Shown: positions 35,271 to 43,883, counted from the stretch's first letter. The stretch is DNA of 64,000 nt from SIG299 sp051880375 (GCA_051880375.1 JBJENV010000036.1:6481-70480), one strand, 5' to 3'. The notes: a model not told the origin generated them from the letters alone. Program-made: numbers and translations.

Positions 35271-35921
35271 CTAGGTGAGCAGAACACCTGCGTTGCCCAT
35301 TTTTTCTTTTTGACGCCTTTGCTGTATTTTCATCAGATAGGCCCCTAACAGAGAATTATGTTCGGAAAACTGACAACCGTATAATATGTCCTGCCGGTTC
35401 TCCAAGACCTGTATACGGACAAGCTGAGCGGAAAGCTTCAGAATTCCTTTTTCCAGATCCAGATTCAGCCGAACCGTGCGGCCAACATCGAAATTTTCGG
35501 GAGAAAGGAACGCAAATCCGGTTTCGCTGATATCCTTTATTAACACTTCAACCGGCTTTGGACCTTCACTTGTGAAAGTAGTGATTTTCATACGTTCCCC
35601 GATATAAACTCGGTATGCCCCGCGCCGATTTATAGTGTCGGCATCACCCATGAGTTCAGCACTATGATAAATTTTGTTTTCATAACGTACGGTTTTCATT
35701 TTAACTCCGTACCAGACATATACTTTATCCTTTGTCGGATAGAGAAAGCTGATATCACAGGTAGCCGGAAATCCGACGACCTTTCCGTTCATCGTAATCG
35801 GAGAAAGCAGTGCAGAATGGGCAACACTTTGCTCCAGAACGGTTAACAGAGTTATATTTTTCCCATTCATTGAAACTTGCAGCTCCACGGAGTGATTTGG
35901 TTCTAAATCCCCCAATTGCAT
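35271..35921 (-). CDS. PilZ-domain c-di-GMP receptor (YcgR-like)
   Basis: 216 aa. The N-terminal YcgR-type domain (GDLEPNHSVELQVSMNGKNI) precedes a PilZ domain. PilZ motifs are present: the R-x-x-x-R region in INRRGAYRVYIGE and the D/N-x-S-x-x-G region in VLIKDISETGFAFLSPE. It should bind cyclic di-GMP and act on motility or surface functions. A GGDEF-EAL protein encoded at 54.6 kb may share this signal. The start ATG has AAAGGTATGAGG upstream. Confidence 0.88.
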   Translation of the reverse strand: MQLGDLEPNHSVELQVSMNGKNITLLTVLEQSVAHSALLSPITMNGKVVGFPATCDISFLYPTKDKVYVWYGVKMKTVRYENKIYHSAELMGDADTINRRGAYRVYIGERMKITTFTSEGPKPVEVLIKDISETGFAFLSPENFDVGRTVRLNLDLEKGILKLSAQLVRIQVLENRQDILYGCQFSEHNSLLGAYLMKIQQRRQKEKMGNAGVLLT

Positions 35922-35996
35922 AATAACCTCATACCTTTCTGTTTGTGAAAAATCCCCATGCCGAAATAAACGTTGAAATAGTTTAAATATGGCTTA

Positions 35997-36025
35997 TATA
36001 TATTCAAGTGTACTATGAAATGCAA
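35997..36025 (-). promoter_or_regulatory. Promoter of PilZ gene
   Basis: On the minus strand TTGCAT and TATATA are separated by 17 bases. Confidence 0.6.
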
Positions 36026-36084
36026 AAGAAATCAATAGGTTGATAAGCAATGACAGAAATTTATGATGAAATGGCTCTGAAAAT

Positions 36085-36113
36085 TTGACGAAATGAAAGG
36101 AAAAGAGTATAAT
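36085..36113 (+). promoter_or_regulatory. Promoter of PHP-ROK operon
   Basis: TTGACG and TATAAT are separated by 17 bases, 57 bases before the PHP start codon. Confidence 0.8.
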
Positions 36114-36170
36114 GATGAATCGAAAGATACTAAAAAGTTACTCAAAAGATACTCTTTTTTAGGAGGGAGC

Positions 36171-36914
36171 ATGAACGATTTTGTTGATATCCATACGCAT
36201 ACCATTGCAAGCGGCCATGCGTACAATACACTGGAGGAAATGCTTCAGGCGGGGCTTACGGCGGGCTTAAGAGTCATGGGAATTACCGAACATGCGCCTG
36301 CAATGCCGGGCACCTGCCATGAATTCTATTTTGCGAATTACCGTGTGCTTCCGAGGGAACGTGACGGTATGCGGCTGATGTTCGGTGCGGAAGCAAATGT
36401 GCTGGATAAGGAGGGAACGCTGGATTTAAGTGACGAGCTGCTCCGCCATATGGACGTGGTGATTGCAAGCTTACATCCGCCGTGCATTGTTAGCGGAACT
36501 GCTTCGGAAAACACGGAAGCACTCATAAATGCAATGAGAAATCCGAATGTGCATATCATCGGACATCCGGATGATGCAAGGTTCCCGTTAGACTATAAGT
36601 GTCTTATTAAGGCTGCGAAGGAATATCATGTCCTGTTAGAGGTCAATAACTCTTCTTTGTCTAACTACAGCTACCGCCCGGGTGCAAGGGAAAACTATAA
36701 AATGATGCTGAAACTTTGTGAGAGGTACGGAGTGCCGGTTCTGCTGGGAAGTGATGCGCATTACCGGGAGTTTGTCGGAGACCACAGACTGGCGAAGGAA
36801 CTGTTAGAAGAGACGGGCTTTCCGGAGCAGCTCGTAATGAACACGGATGCAGAACGGTTCCTTAAATTCATAGAGGAGAAAAAGCAGGAGGAGGTCAGGA
36901 GGAAACGGCTATGA
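36171..36914 (+). CDS. PHP-domain phosphoesterase (YcdX/histidinol phosphatase type)
   Basis: 247 aa from ATG 36171, with GGAGGG 6 bases upstream. Metal ligands of the PHP fold are in place: FVDIHTHTIASGHAYNT at the start, GITEHAPAMPG, EANVLD, IASLHPPC, IIGHPDDARF and LLGSDAHY. The length and motifs match YcdX-like phosphatases. It is coupled to the ROK kinase (ATGA overlap), so it probably handles a sugar phosphate in the same route. The exact substrate is unknown. Confidence 0.9.
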   Translation: MNDFVDIHTHTIASGHAYNTLEEMLQAGLTAGLRVMGITEHAPAMPGTCHEFYFANYRVLPRERDGMRLMFGAEANVLDKEGTLDLSDELLRHMDVVIASLHPPCIVSGTASENTEALINAMRNPNVHIIGHPDDARFPLDYKCLIKAAKEYHVLLEVNNSSLSNYSYRPGARENYKMMLKLCERYGVPVLLGSDAHYREFVGDHRLAKELLEETGFPEQLVMNTDAERFLKFIEEKKQEEVRRKRL

Positions 36915-37870
36915 GCTATCGGATTGGGGTTGATTTAGGCGGTACCAATATGGCAGCAGGTATCGTAGATGAGACATATGCGGTTGTGCATCGGAAGTCC
37001 ATCAAGACAAGACCGCACGGAACGCCGGAGGAAATTGCGGACGATATGGCAGAACTGGTGCATGAATTGTGCCGCGGCTTCGAAATAGAAGAAGCCGTGA
37101 TAGAACTGGTCGGCATCGGAATTCCGGGAAGCATAAGTGCAGAAGGAATCGTAGAGGATGCCAACAATATCGGTTTTTATAATGTACCGTTTGAGCGGAT
37201 GATGCAGACGCGTCTGCAGCAGGAGCGTCTGCTACTGCCGGTAAAGACGGTCAATGATGCAAGAGCGGCGGCACTGGGAGAATACCTTGCCGGGGCAGGA
37301 AAGGGAAGCAATACCTTTCAGATGGTGACGATCGGAACCGGCATCGGCGGTGCGTTTATTGCGGACGGAAAGGTACTTACCGGCTGCAACGGCGCTGCGG
37401 GAGAAATAGGGCACATGGTAATTGAACGGGGCGGAATTCCATGCAGCTGCGGCAGAACGGGCTGCTTTGAGGTGTATGCCTCGGCATCCGCACTGAAAGA
37501 GCGGATGATGCGGGTTGTGCCGAAACGGCCGGAAAGTCTCCTCTGGAAGCTGTGCGGCCAGCAGCCGGAACGTCTTTCCGGAAAGCTTTTGTTTGAGGCA
37601 TTTGGAAAACAGGATGCGCTGGCAGAGGAACTGTTTGAAGAGCATATCGGGTATCTGGCGGAAGGAATTGCAAACCTGATTAATGCCTTGCAGCCGGATG
37701 TGCTGTGCGTCGGCGGCGGTATGAGTGAGCAGGGAGAAGCACTGCTTGCTCCGCTTCGTGCAGCTGTGGCAGGAAAAATATATTCCAGGCATTCGGCGGT
37801 GCAGACGGAAATTAGGGCAGCTGCACTCGGTAATGCAGCAGGAATTATCGGTGCTGCTTATTGCAGCTGA
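36911..37870 (+). CDS. ROK-family sugar kinase (glucokinase-like)
   Basis: 319 aa. The ATP-phosphate motif GVDLGGTNMAAGIVDE opens the protein, GIGIPGSIS follows, then catalytic Asp in VNDARAAALGE, and TIGTGIGGAFIADG. The ROK zinc site is CSCGRTGCFEVYASA with the upstream HMVIE His. It has no helix-turn-helix, so it is an enzyme and not a ROK repressor. It overlaps the PHP gene by 4 bases and is followed by a glycan-active toroid enzyme, which suggests a small glycan-use operon. Confidence 0.92.
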   Translation: MSYRIGVDLGGTNMAAGIVDETYAVVHRKSIKTRPHGTPEEIADDMAELVHELCRGFEIEEAVIELVGIGIPGSISAEGIVEDANNIGFYNVPFERMMQTRLQQERLLLPVKTVNDARAAALGEYLAGAGKGSNTFQMVTIGTGIGGAFIADGKVLTGCNGAAGEIGHMVIERGGIPCSCGRTGCFEVYASASALKERMMRVVPKRPESLLWKLCGQQPERLSGKLLFEAFGKQDALAEELFEEHIGYLAEGIANLINALQPDVLCVGGGMSEQGEALLAPLRAAVAGKIYSRHSAVQTEIRAAALGNAAGIIGAAYCS

Positions 37871-37945
37871 TAGGCAGAGTCCGGAGGACGGATAAAAAAC
37901 GGCAGAAAACCGTTCATCAATATTTTGAAAGGGGCAGAACAGACA

Positions 37946-39592
37946 ATGAGAAAGCATTATGAACTGATGCTGGCAGACGCAGTACGCCGTGCCGGAAAAT
38001 CCATGAGACTACAGGTGATGGAGAAGGAAAACACACAAAAATACGGAGGCTTTCTGGATTCCAAGGGAATCATCCAGCCGAAGTTTGCCATTTACCGCAT
38101 GGTAACCATGGCAGCCGTTTATATGAATGAGGAAAGCGCGCTTTATAAAAACGAAGAATTGTATGATAGAATTCTGCTTGCATTGGATTACATAAAAAGG
38201 GAACAGCGGGAAAACGGCTGCTTTGACCTGGTAGACTGCAACTTCTTTTCCGGACCGGATACTGCCTTCTGCGTGAAGCGTCTGATTCCGATGTATGAGT
38301 ATGTGAAAAAGCATCCGGATGCTCCGGGCGCGGCAGAGTTTGAACGCCGTCTGTCGGAAATCATTTATGCAGGTGCTAAGGGTATGGTGGCAGGAGGTTT
38401 TCACACTCCGAACCATCGATGGGCGATTGCCTCCAATCTGTTAAAGTGCTGGCAGCTGTTTGGCGATGAAGAATTTAAGACGGCGGCAGAAAAGTATCTG
38501 GCAGAAGGGATTGACTGCACTTCCGAAGGTGAGTATGCGGAGCGTTCTGCCGGTAATTACAACAGAATCAATAACGATGCTATGATTACGATTGGAGATG
38601 TGCTTGGAGATGAGAAGTATTATCATTATGCAGAGTCCAATCTGAACATGATGTTAACCTATCTTGAGCCGGATGACAGCATTTTTACGAATAATTCGAC
38701 AAGACAGGACAGAGGTGTCAAGGTTTATCCGAGAGATTATTATTTTGAATATCTGTTAATGGGACACAAATTTCACAACGAGACGTTTCTTGCGGCGGCC
38801 AATTATATCATGGAATTAAATGTCCGTCTGAATCATTTGCCGGATTTCCTGATTTATTTTATGAATCAGCCGGAGTTAATTGACGTAGAATATGAGAGAA
38901 GCGAGATTCCAACCTCCTACAACCGCTTTTACAGGGAGTCCGAGATTGTGCGCGTTCGTAAGGAAAGCTATTCCTATACTGTTTTGAACCATGCTTCTAA
39001 CTTCTGCTATTTCCAGAACGGTAATCTGGCGATGAGCGTAAAAATCGGTGCAAGTCTTTGTGAGCATCGTGCGTTTAAATCGGAAACGATGACACAGACG
39101 GAGCAGGGATATCACTTAGAGCAGACCATGCACGGCTGGTACTATCTGCCGTTTGGTGAGTATCAGGGAACGACCGACTGGTGGAAGATGGACAATACAA
39201 AGAGAGAAAAGCTCATGGGACCGGATTTGCATTTTGATGTAGATGTAACAGAGGTGGACGGCGGACTTGATATTCGTGTGAAAGCAGACGGTGTGGACAG
39301 GGCTCCGCTTCGTCTGGAGTTTGCGTTTGATGCCGGTGCCATCATCACAAATGAAGCCTTTACGTTAGAAGGTGAAGCAGGCGGTTACGTTACGGCAAAG
39401 CAGGGAACGGTGACTGCCTCCAAGGGAGACTATGCGATTGAAATTGGACCTGCCTTCGGAACGCATGATTTTGTAGCCGGAAAGTTTGGCAGCGAGGGCA
39501 GAAATCCACATTGCTTTACGGTATATTTCACCGATTCTACCTGCTTTGAACATACGATTCGGATTCGTGCAAAAGAAAGTCTTCTTTACTAA
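37946..39592 (+). CDS. (alpha/alpha)6-toroid protein, heparinase II/III-like
   Basis: 548 aa from ATG 37946 (GAAAGGGG 15 bases upstream). The first ~330 residues look like an alpha-toroid with a conserved active-site-like region: SGPDTAFCVKRLIPMYEYV, GGFHTPNHRWAIASNLL and SAGNYNRINNDAM. The rest is beta-rich (HGWYYLPFGEYQGTTDWW), as in polysaccharide lyases. No signal peptide is seen, so it acts on imported oligosaccharides. It is 75 bases after the ROK kinase and likely in the same operon. Precise enzyme activity is not known. Confidence 0.65.
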   Translation: MRKHYELMLADAVRRAGKSMRLQVMEKENTQKYGGFLDSKGIIQPKFAIYRMVTMAAVYMNEESALYKNEELYDRILLALDYIKREQRENGCFDLVDCNFFSGPDTAFCVKRLIPMYEYVKKHPDAPGAAEFERRLSEIIYAGAKGMVAGGFHTPNHRWAIASNLLKCWQLFGDEEFKTAAEKYLAEGIDCTSEGEYAERSAGNYNRINNDAMITIGDVLGDEKYYHYAESNLNMMLTYLEPDDSIFTNNSTRQDRGVKVYPRDYYFEYLLMGHKFHNETFLAAANYIMELNVRLNHLPDFLIYFMNQPELIDVEYERSEIPTSYNRFYRESEIVRVRKESYSYTVLNHASNFCYFQNGNLAMSVKIGASLCEHRAFKSETMTQTEQGYHLEQTMHGWYYLPFGEYQGTTDWWKMDNTKREKLMGPDLHFDVDVTEVDGGLDIRVKADGVDRAPLRLEFAFDAGAIITNEAFTLEGEAGGYVTAKQGTVTASKGDYAIEIGPAFGTHDFVAGKFGSEGRNPHCFTVYFTDSTCFEHTIRIRAKESLLY

Positions 39593-39629
39593 ATTCAGAC
39601 AGAATTTTGCGTATTTCACGCAAAAGGGA

Positions 39630-39658
39630 TTGCTTACAGAGAAAAAGTGAGGTAAACT
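39630..39658 (+). promoter_or_regulatory. Promoter of SPFH gene
   Basis: TTGCTT and TAAACT are separated by 17 bases. Just upstream, TTTTGCGT-ATTTC-ACGCAAAA (39606-39626) is a hairpin that may end the previous transcript. Confidence 0.6.
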
Positions 39659-39753
39659 TAAGTCAACGTCAATAATAAGAGACGTGCAGCCGGTTGCAAG
39701 CCGTGCTGACAAGAAGGGAAACTGCACAATGCAGTTAAGAAAAGGAGGATTTT

Positions 39754-40677
39754 ATGGAATACGTACTTATTATTCTGGTAGTCATTTTATTGCTGATTCT
39801 GGTATCCTGTATCAAGATTGTTCCGCAGGCTCAGGCCTACGTAGTAGAGCGTCTTGGCGGTTATCAGGGAACCTGGGGAGTTGGTATTCACTTTAAACTT
39901 CCGATTATTGATAAGGTAGCAAAGAGAGTGGTATTAAAAGAGCAGGTTGTTGACTTCGCACCGCAGCCGGTTATCACAAAGGATAACGTTACGATGCGTA
40001 TTGACACGGTAGTATTTTTCCAGATTACAGACCCGAAGCTGTTCTCCTACGGCGTAGAAAACCCGATTATGGCAATCGAAAACCTGACGGCAACGACGCT
40101 TCGTAACATCATCGGTGATCTGGAGCTGGACCAGACCTTAACCTCCCGTGAAATCATCAATACAAAGATGAGAGTATCGCTTGATACCGCAACGGACCCT
40201 TGGGGCATTAAGGTAAACCGCGTAGAGTTAAAGAACATCATCCCTCCGGCAGCCATTCAGGATGCCATGGAGAAGCAGATGAAGGCAGAGCGTGAACGCC
40301 GTGAAGCAATCCTTATTGCAGAAGGTGAGAAGAAGTCCACGATTCTTGTTGCAGAAGGTAAGAAGGAATCCGCTATCTTAGAGGCTGAGGCAGAAAAGGA
40401 AGCAGCTATCCTTCGTGCAGATGCAAAGAGAGAAGCAATGATTCGTGAGGCAGAAGGTCAGGCAGAAGCCATCCGCACCGTACAGCAGGCTACCGCAGAA
40501 GGTCTGAAGTTCTTAAATGATGCAAATCCGACGGCAGCAGTTCTTCAGTTAAAGAGCCTTGAGGCATTTACAAAGGCAGCAGACGGTCAGGCAACCAAGA
40601 TTATCATTCCGTCCGAAATTCAGGGCATTGCAGGACTTGCAAAGTCGGTGGTAGAGGTTGCAGCAAATACGAAATAA
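39754..40677 (+). CDS. SPFH/band 7 protein (stomatin-like, QmcA type)
   Basis: 307 aa. One N-terminal membrane anchor (VLIILVVILLLILVSCIKIV) is followed by the SPFH domain: VPQAQAYVVERLGGYQGTW-like sequence, LKEQVVDFAPQPVITKDNV and LRNIIGDLELDQTLTSREI. A long Ala/Glu-rich coiled coil (EAILIAEGEKKSTILVAEGK) and the end domain complete it. It should form membrane-associated oligomers of the microdomain scaffold type. No NfeD gene is adjacent. AAGGAGG precedes the ATG. Confidence 0.93.
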   Translation: MEYVLIILVVILLLILVSCIKIVPQAQAYVVERLGGYQGTWGVGIHFKLPIIDKVAKRVVLKEQVVDFAPQPVITKDNVTMRIDTVVFFQITDPKLFSYGVENPIMAIENLTATTLRNIIGDLELDQTLTSREIINTKMRVSLDTATDPWGIKVNRVELKNIIPPAAIQDAMEKQMKAERERREAILIAEGEKKSTILVAEGKKESAILEAEAEKEAAILRADAKREAMIREAEGQAEAIRTVQQATAEGLKFLNDANPTAAVLQLKSLEAFTKAADGQATKIIIPSEIQGIAGLAKSVVEVAANTK

Positions 40678-40714
40678 GAGAATTTCATTTATAGGTGTAT
40701 GACGATGCTGTGTG

Positions 40715-40873
40715 GAGAAATCCCGTGGCTTTTACGCTCACACACCCGCAAAAAGAACAGTCCCGGCAGGTGGTATGTCAGGGTTCGGACACTGAGTGTC
40801 CGAACCTGCCACACCACCTGCCGGGACTGTCTTTTAGAGGGTGCATGTCGCCGTAAAAGCCACGGGATTTCTC
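40715..40873 (+). other. Structured element, copy 1: modular long hairpin
   Basis: Copy 1 consists of: outer stem 22 bp (40715-40736 with 40852-40873, perfect); conserved block C, 22 nt (40737-40758, CTCACACACCCG...); inner stem 16 bp (40759-40774 with 40813-40828, perfect); tip palindrome GGTTCGGACACT/AGTGTCCGAACC (40782-40806); and conserved block D, 22 nt (40829-40850, ...AGAGGGTGCATGTCG). Blocks C and D can partly pair with each other (CACCC with GGGTG). No open frame or known RNA family is recognised. Confidence 0.85.
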
Positions 40874-41016
40874 ATACAAAAGCAGGACACACAGAAATCG
40901 AAATTCTCCGGCTTCATTCTTCTGCGTCCGTAAGAACATCCCACTGCCGGATGACATCCCATGTCTTGCCGAGGTCTGCAGAAGCACCATGCGTACTGTC
41001 CAGCCGGAAACTTGTG
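40874..41016. other. Spacer between the two structured elements
   Basis: These 143 bases separate the two inverted hairpin copies. No strong repeat or gene is seen in them. Confidence 0.5.
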
Positions 41017-41164
41017 AAAACCGTATCGGTGACAACGACATGCACCCTCTAAAAGACGGTTTGCAGGTTTGTCTGACGGGAGCGGACACGGGTGTCCGAA
41101 TACCGGCGGACAAATCTGCAAACCGTTCTTTTTGTGGGTGTGTGAGTGTCACCGATACGGTTTT
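41017..41164 (-). other. Structured element, copy 2: inverted modular long hairpin
   Basis: This is the inverse of copy 1: outer stem 18 bp (41017-41034 with 41147-41164, perfect, sequence unrelated to copy 1), block D' (41036-41057, identical to the complement of D over 22 nt), inner stem 16 bp (41058-41073 with 41109-41124, one G-T wobble, unrelated to copy 1), tip CGGACAC-GG-GTGTCCG (41083-41098, same as copy 1), and block C' (41125-41146, one base different from C). It lies just before the argF promoter. Confidence 0.85.
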
Positions 41165-41166
41165 TC

Positions 41167-41200
41167 TTGACAATTCCCTTCTCCTGTAGTAATGTATAAT
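41167..41200 (+). promoter_or_regulatory. argF promoter region
   Basis: TTGACA at 41167-41172 is followed 17 bases later by TAATGT and 22 bases later by a perfect TATAAT. The exact -10 is uncertain. Confidence 0.5.
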
Positions 41201-41206
41201 TATTCA
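41193..41206. promoter_or_regulatory. ArgR operator (ARG box) candidate
   Basis: TGTATAATTATTCA differs by one base from the ARG box core TGAATAATTATTCA and overlaps the -10 region. A weaker second box, TGCATATTTATAAC, lies at 41223-41236. Arginine repression of argF is expected in this phylum. Confidence 0.65.
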
Positions 41207-41299
41207 ATCAACGAAATGAAACTGCATATTTATAACACACAAGTAAAAACCGTTCCGCTACAGAATGGTATGGCAGCGTATACAGAAAGGGGAATTGCG

Positions 41300-42229
41300 A
41301 TGAATTTAAAGGGACGTTCATTTTTAACATTGAAGGATTTTACTCCGGAGGAGATTAACGGTCTGGTAGACCTCGCAGCTGACTTAAAGGCAAAGAAGAA
41401 GCAGGGCATTACCGGCGACAGCCTGAAAGGAAAAAATATTGCTTTGATTTTTGAAAAACCATCGACGAGAACCCGCTGTGCGTTTACCATAGGCTGTGTG
41501 GACGAGGGCGGTCACCCGGAATATCTGGGCAAAAACGATATCCAGCTCGGACATAAGGAAAGTGTCGAGGATACGGCGCGAGTGCTTGGCAGAATGTTTG
41601 ACGGTATTGAATTCCGTGGCTTTAAACAGGAAACAGTGGAAAAACTGGCAAAGTACAGCGGCGTTCCGGTATGGAACGGTCTGACCGATGAATATCATCC
41701 GACGCAGATTCTTGCCGATTTTCTGACCTTAAAGGAGCAGTTCGGTAAGCTGAAAGGCTTGAAGCTTGTTTTTGTCGGCGACGGACGCAACAATATGGCA
41801 AACAGTCTGATGATTGGCTGTTCCAAGGTCGGTATTCATTTTTCGATTCTTGCGCCGAAGTCGCTCTGGCCGTCTGAGGAGCTGGTAGCACTCTGTAAGG
41901 AGTACGCAAAAGAATCCGGCAGCGAAATCGTCATTTCCGATGAACCGGATACCGTAAAGGGTGCAGACGCCGTGTATACCGATGTATGGTGCTCTATGGG
42001 AGAAGAGGAGAAGGCGGCGGAACGTGTGGCGCTGCTTCGCCCGTATCAGGTCAACGAGGAGCTGATGAAGAAAACAGGAAAGGAAACGAGCATTTTCTTA
42101 CACTGTTTACCGGCAGTGAAGGGAAACGAAGTGACCGAAGAAGTTTTTGAAAAGTTTGCAGATGTAGTGTTTGATGAGGCGGAAAACCGGATGCATACAA
42201 TTAAAGCAGTGATGGTTGCAACCTTATGA
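41300..42229 (+). CDS. argF: Ornithine carbamoyltransferase
   Basis: 309 aa from ATG 41300 (AAAGGGG 8 bases upstream); the longer frame from 41192 runs through the operator region. It makes citrulline from ornithine and carbamoyl phosphate. The carbamoyl phosphate site FEKPSTRTRCAF is complete, followed by the NDIQLGHKESVEDTARVLGR loop, DEYHPTQILADFLT, and the ornithine-binding HCLPAVKG and the final VMVATL. It stands apart from other arg genes here. Confidence 0.97.
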   Translation: MNLKGRSFLTLKDFTPEEINGLVDLAADLKAKKKQGITGDSLKGKNIALIFEKPSTRTRCAFTIGCVDEGGHPEYLGKNDIQLGHKESVEDTARVLGRMFDGIEFRGFKQETVEKLAKYSGVPVWNGLTDEYHPTQILADFLTLKEQFGKLKGLKLVFVGDGRNNMANSLMIGCSKVGIHFSILAPKSLWPSEELVALCKEYAKESGSEIVISDEPDTVKGADAVYTDVWCSMGEEEKAAERVALLRPYQVNEELMKKTGKETSIFLHCLPAVKGNEVTEEVFEKFADVVFDEAENRMHTIKAVMVATL

Positions 42230-42248
42230 AAATAGGAAATCAGTTGGT

Positions 42249-42524
42249 ATGTTCGAAAAATTAAAGAAACTGTTAAAGAACAAAGAAGCCCTGTTTGATG
42301 GCTTGAATCTTCTGACAGGACTGACTATGATGACAGCATTGTTTGTCTATGGGGCAACCAGAAATGAAATCAGTATGTATCTTGTTATTTTTACAGGCGG
42401 GCTCATGAATCTGTTAAACGGGCGGAAGCTTTACGAAAAGAAAGAAAAAAGAAATATCGGAATGTCGATGATGCTCCTTGGAGCGATTGTCCTGATTTTG
42501 TGTCTGGTCCTTATGCTTCAATAA
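42249..42524 (+). CDS. Small membrane protein, unknown
   Basis: 91 aa with three hydrophobic segments (LNLLTGLTMMTALFVYGA; SMYLVIFTGGLMNLL; IGMSMMLLGAIVLILCLVL) and a basic N-terminus (MFEKLKKLLKNKEAL). It resembles small DUF6442-type integral proteins in topology only; I cannot name a family with confidence. It begins 19 bases after argF and ends before a strong terminator, so it may be cotranscribed with argF. Confidence 0.65.
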   Translation: MFEKLKKLLKNKEALFDGLNLLTGLTMMTALFVYGATRNEISMYLVIFTGGLMNLLNGRKLYEKKEKRNIGMSMMLLGAIVLILCLVLMLQ

Positions 42525-42535
42525 AAATGCAGATA

Positions 42536-42582
42536 AAAAGCCTCTTCCTACGGAAATGTTTACCGAAGGAAAGAGGCTTTTA
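42536..42582. terminator. Bidirectional terminator
   Basis: AAAAGCCTCTTCC pairs with GGAAAGAGGCTTTT, with an inner CGG/CCG region. It serves the small membrane gene and the convergent toastrack gene. Confidence 0.85.
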
Positions 42583-42584
42583 AG

Positions 42585-43343
42585 CTATTTGATGTCCACG
42601 CCGCCAAAGACACAGGTACCGGTGATGTGAATGGTCGGAACGATTTCGTTCACGTCTCCGGTATAGGCACGGGAAACATCCACGCCGCCAAACAGAGGAG
42701 TAACGCCTTCCGTCACAACTCTGACATTGGACGGAACATAGATGTCAATACCGCCGAAGATAGCGGAAACGTTAATTTTTACATCTTCTGTGATGACGGC
42801 ATTCCGAAGATTGAGGTCGATGCCACCGAAGATGGCACTTAAGTCACCGCCGCGGAATACTTCGTTGTCCAGACGGATTTCTTTCCCGCTGAAAATAGCG
42901 GAAGCATTGATGTAGCCTCTGCCGTCATTGTGATAGCGGTCGTCAAAGTCGGCACCGTTTACGTGAGCAGTTTTTTCCTTTGTGTCAGAGTTGTAGGTAA
43001 ACTCAAACGACGGACCGGAGGTGGATTTTTTCCCCGGGAAAAGAAGCTTTGCACCGATAACGATACAGAGAATGGCAAGTAACATCGGCCAGAAGTTAAT
43101 GTGCAGCGAAATGTCCTGTGCATTGATTAAAAAGCAGAAGCCGATAACCAGACCGATGATGTAGCCGGTTTTGTCCTGTCCCTTTTTGAACAGTCCGTAA
43201 AAGCACGGGATAATGATAAACAGTGTCCAGAAGCCGGGAAAGAAAATGGAAAATTCAAAGATATCCAAAGCACTTCCTGCATATAAAATTCCGAGGACGA
43301 TAAAAATCAATCCGACGATAAGTCCTGTTGGTGTTTTTTTCAT
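42585..43343 (-). CDS. Toastrack-domain (LiaF-like) membrane protein
   Basis: 252 aa from ATG 43343 (GGGAGG 8 bases upstream). Four hydrophobic segments in the first 110 residues are followed by a soluble beta-helical toastrack domain with repeats ASAIFSGKEIRL, LSAIFGGIDLNL, VSAIFGGIDIYV, TPLFGGVDVS and CVFGGVDIK. This is the LiaF/YvqF architecture that often tunes LiaRS-type envelope stress signalling. No two-component genes are adjacent here. Confidence 0.85.
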   Translation of the reverse strand: MKKTPTGLIVGLIFIVLGILYAGSALDIFEFSIFFPGFWTLFIIIPCFYGLFKKGQDKTGYIIGLVIGFCFLINAQDISLHINFWPMLLAILCIVIGAKLLFPGKKSTSGPSFEFTYNSDTKEKTAHVNGADFDDRYHNDGRGYINASAIFSGKEIRLDNEVFRGGDLSAIFGGIDLNLRNAVITEDVKINVSAIFGGIDIYVPSNVRVVTEGVTPLFGGVDVSRAYTGDVNEIVPTIHITGTCVFGGVDIK

Positions 43344-43463
43344 AAAGAAAACCTCCCTGTTGTTTTTTCTGACTCTATCATAACGTCTTGGCGGCAAAAA
43401 AGCAAATTAGAAGATGATTAGAAAGTTAAGAATCGATACAAAAGAGTTTTTGAACGGTTTCGC

Positions 43464-43492
43464 TTGTTTGTTCCTGCGGAACGTGATATATT
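43464..43492 (+). promoter_or_regulatory. Promoter of DUF6145-coaX operon
   Basis: TTGTTT and TATATT are separated by 17 bases. The spacer holds the small palindrome GTTCC-TGC-GGAAC, a possible operator. Confidence 0.55.
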
Positions 43493-43526
43493 CATTTTGA
43501 AAGGAAGGAAGAAAGGCGGAAAAACG

Positions 43527-43883
43527 ATGTATCAGGACAGTATAGTACTCTGCGGCAGCAATGCCTATGAGCAGAAGTTTTATTTAAATGAAGATTTTGA
43601 GGCGCTTCCCCAGACGATTAAGGATGAATTAAAGATTATGTGTGTACTCTTTACAGAAGACGTAGGAGGCGTGCTGACACTTTCCTTTGACGAAGACGGG
43701 ACTCTTTTGTTTAACGTAGAATCGGATGAGGGCGATTTGCTGTTTGACGAAATCGGCAGCGTGTTAAAAATCAAGCAGCTGCAGGAGGAAAAAAGAGAGC
43801 TGCTGGAAGCTCTGGAACTGTACTATAAGGTGTTTTTCTTAAATGAGGATGCCTCAGAGCTGCTGAGTAAGGAAGAAAACTGA
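43527..43883 (+). CDS. DUF6145-like protein
   Basis: 118 aa from ATG 43527 (GGCGGA upstream); the longer frame includes the promoter. The start SIVLCGSNAYEQKFYLNEDF with LPQTIKDELKIMCVLFTEDV, and the end LLEALELYYKVFFLNEDA, fit a small acidic protein family conserved in Lachnospiraceae. Function is unknown. It lies 47 bases before coaX and is likely in the same transcript as coaX and dusB. Confidence 0.75.
   Translation: MYQDSIVLCGSNAYEQKFYLNEDFEALPQTIKDELKIMCVLFTEDVGGVLTLSFDEDGTLLFNVESDEGDLLFDEIGSVLKIKQLQEEKRELLEALELYYKVFFLNEDASELLSKEEN

Noticed and set aside
40715..41164. CRISPR array or integron attC array
   Set aside because: There are only two repeats, in inverted orientation, with variable stems; no cas or integron integrase is near. 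The attC idea is kept only as an analogy for a folded single-strand site.
40699..41189. Several open frames on both strands inside the structured region after the SPFH gene
   Set aside because: They follow the GC-rich stems of the inverted repeats, have no RBS and no protein-like composition.
41192..41299. 36-residue extension of ArgF
   Set aside because: It covers the promoter and ARG box; the ATG at 41300 has a proper RBS and the family start.
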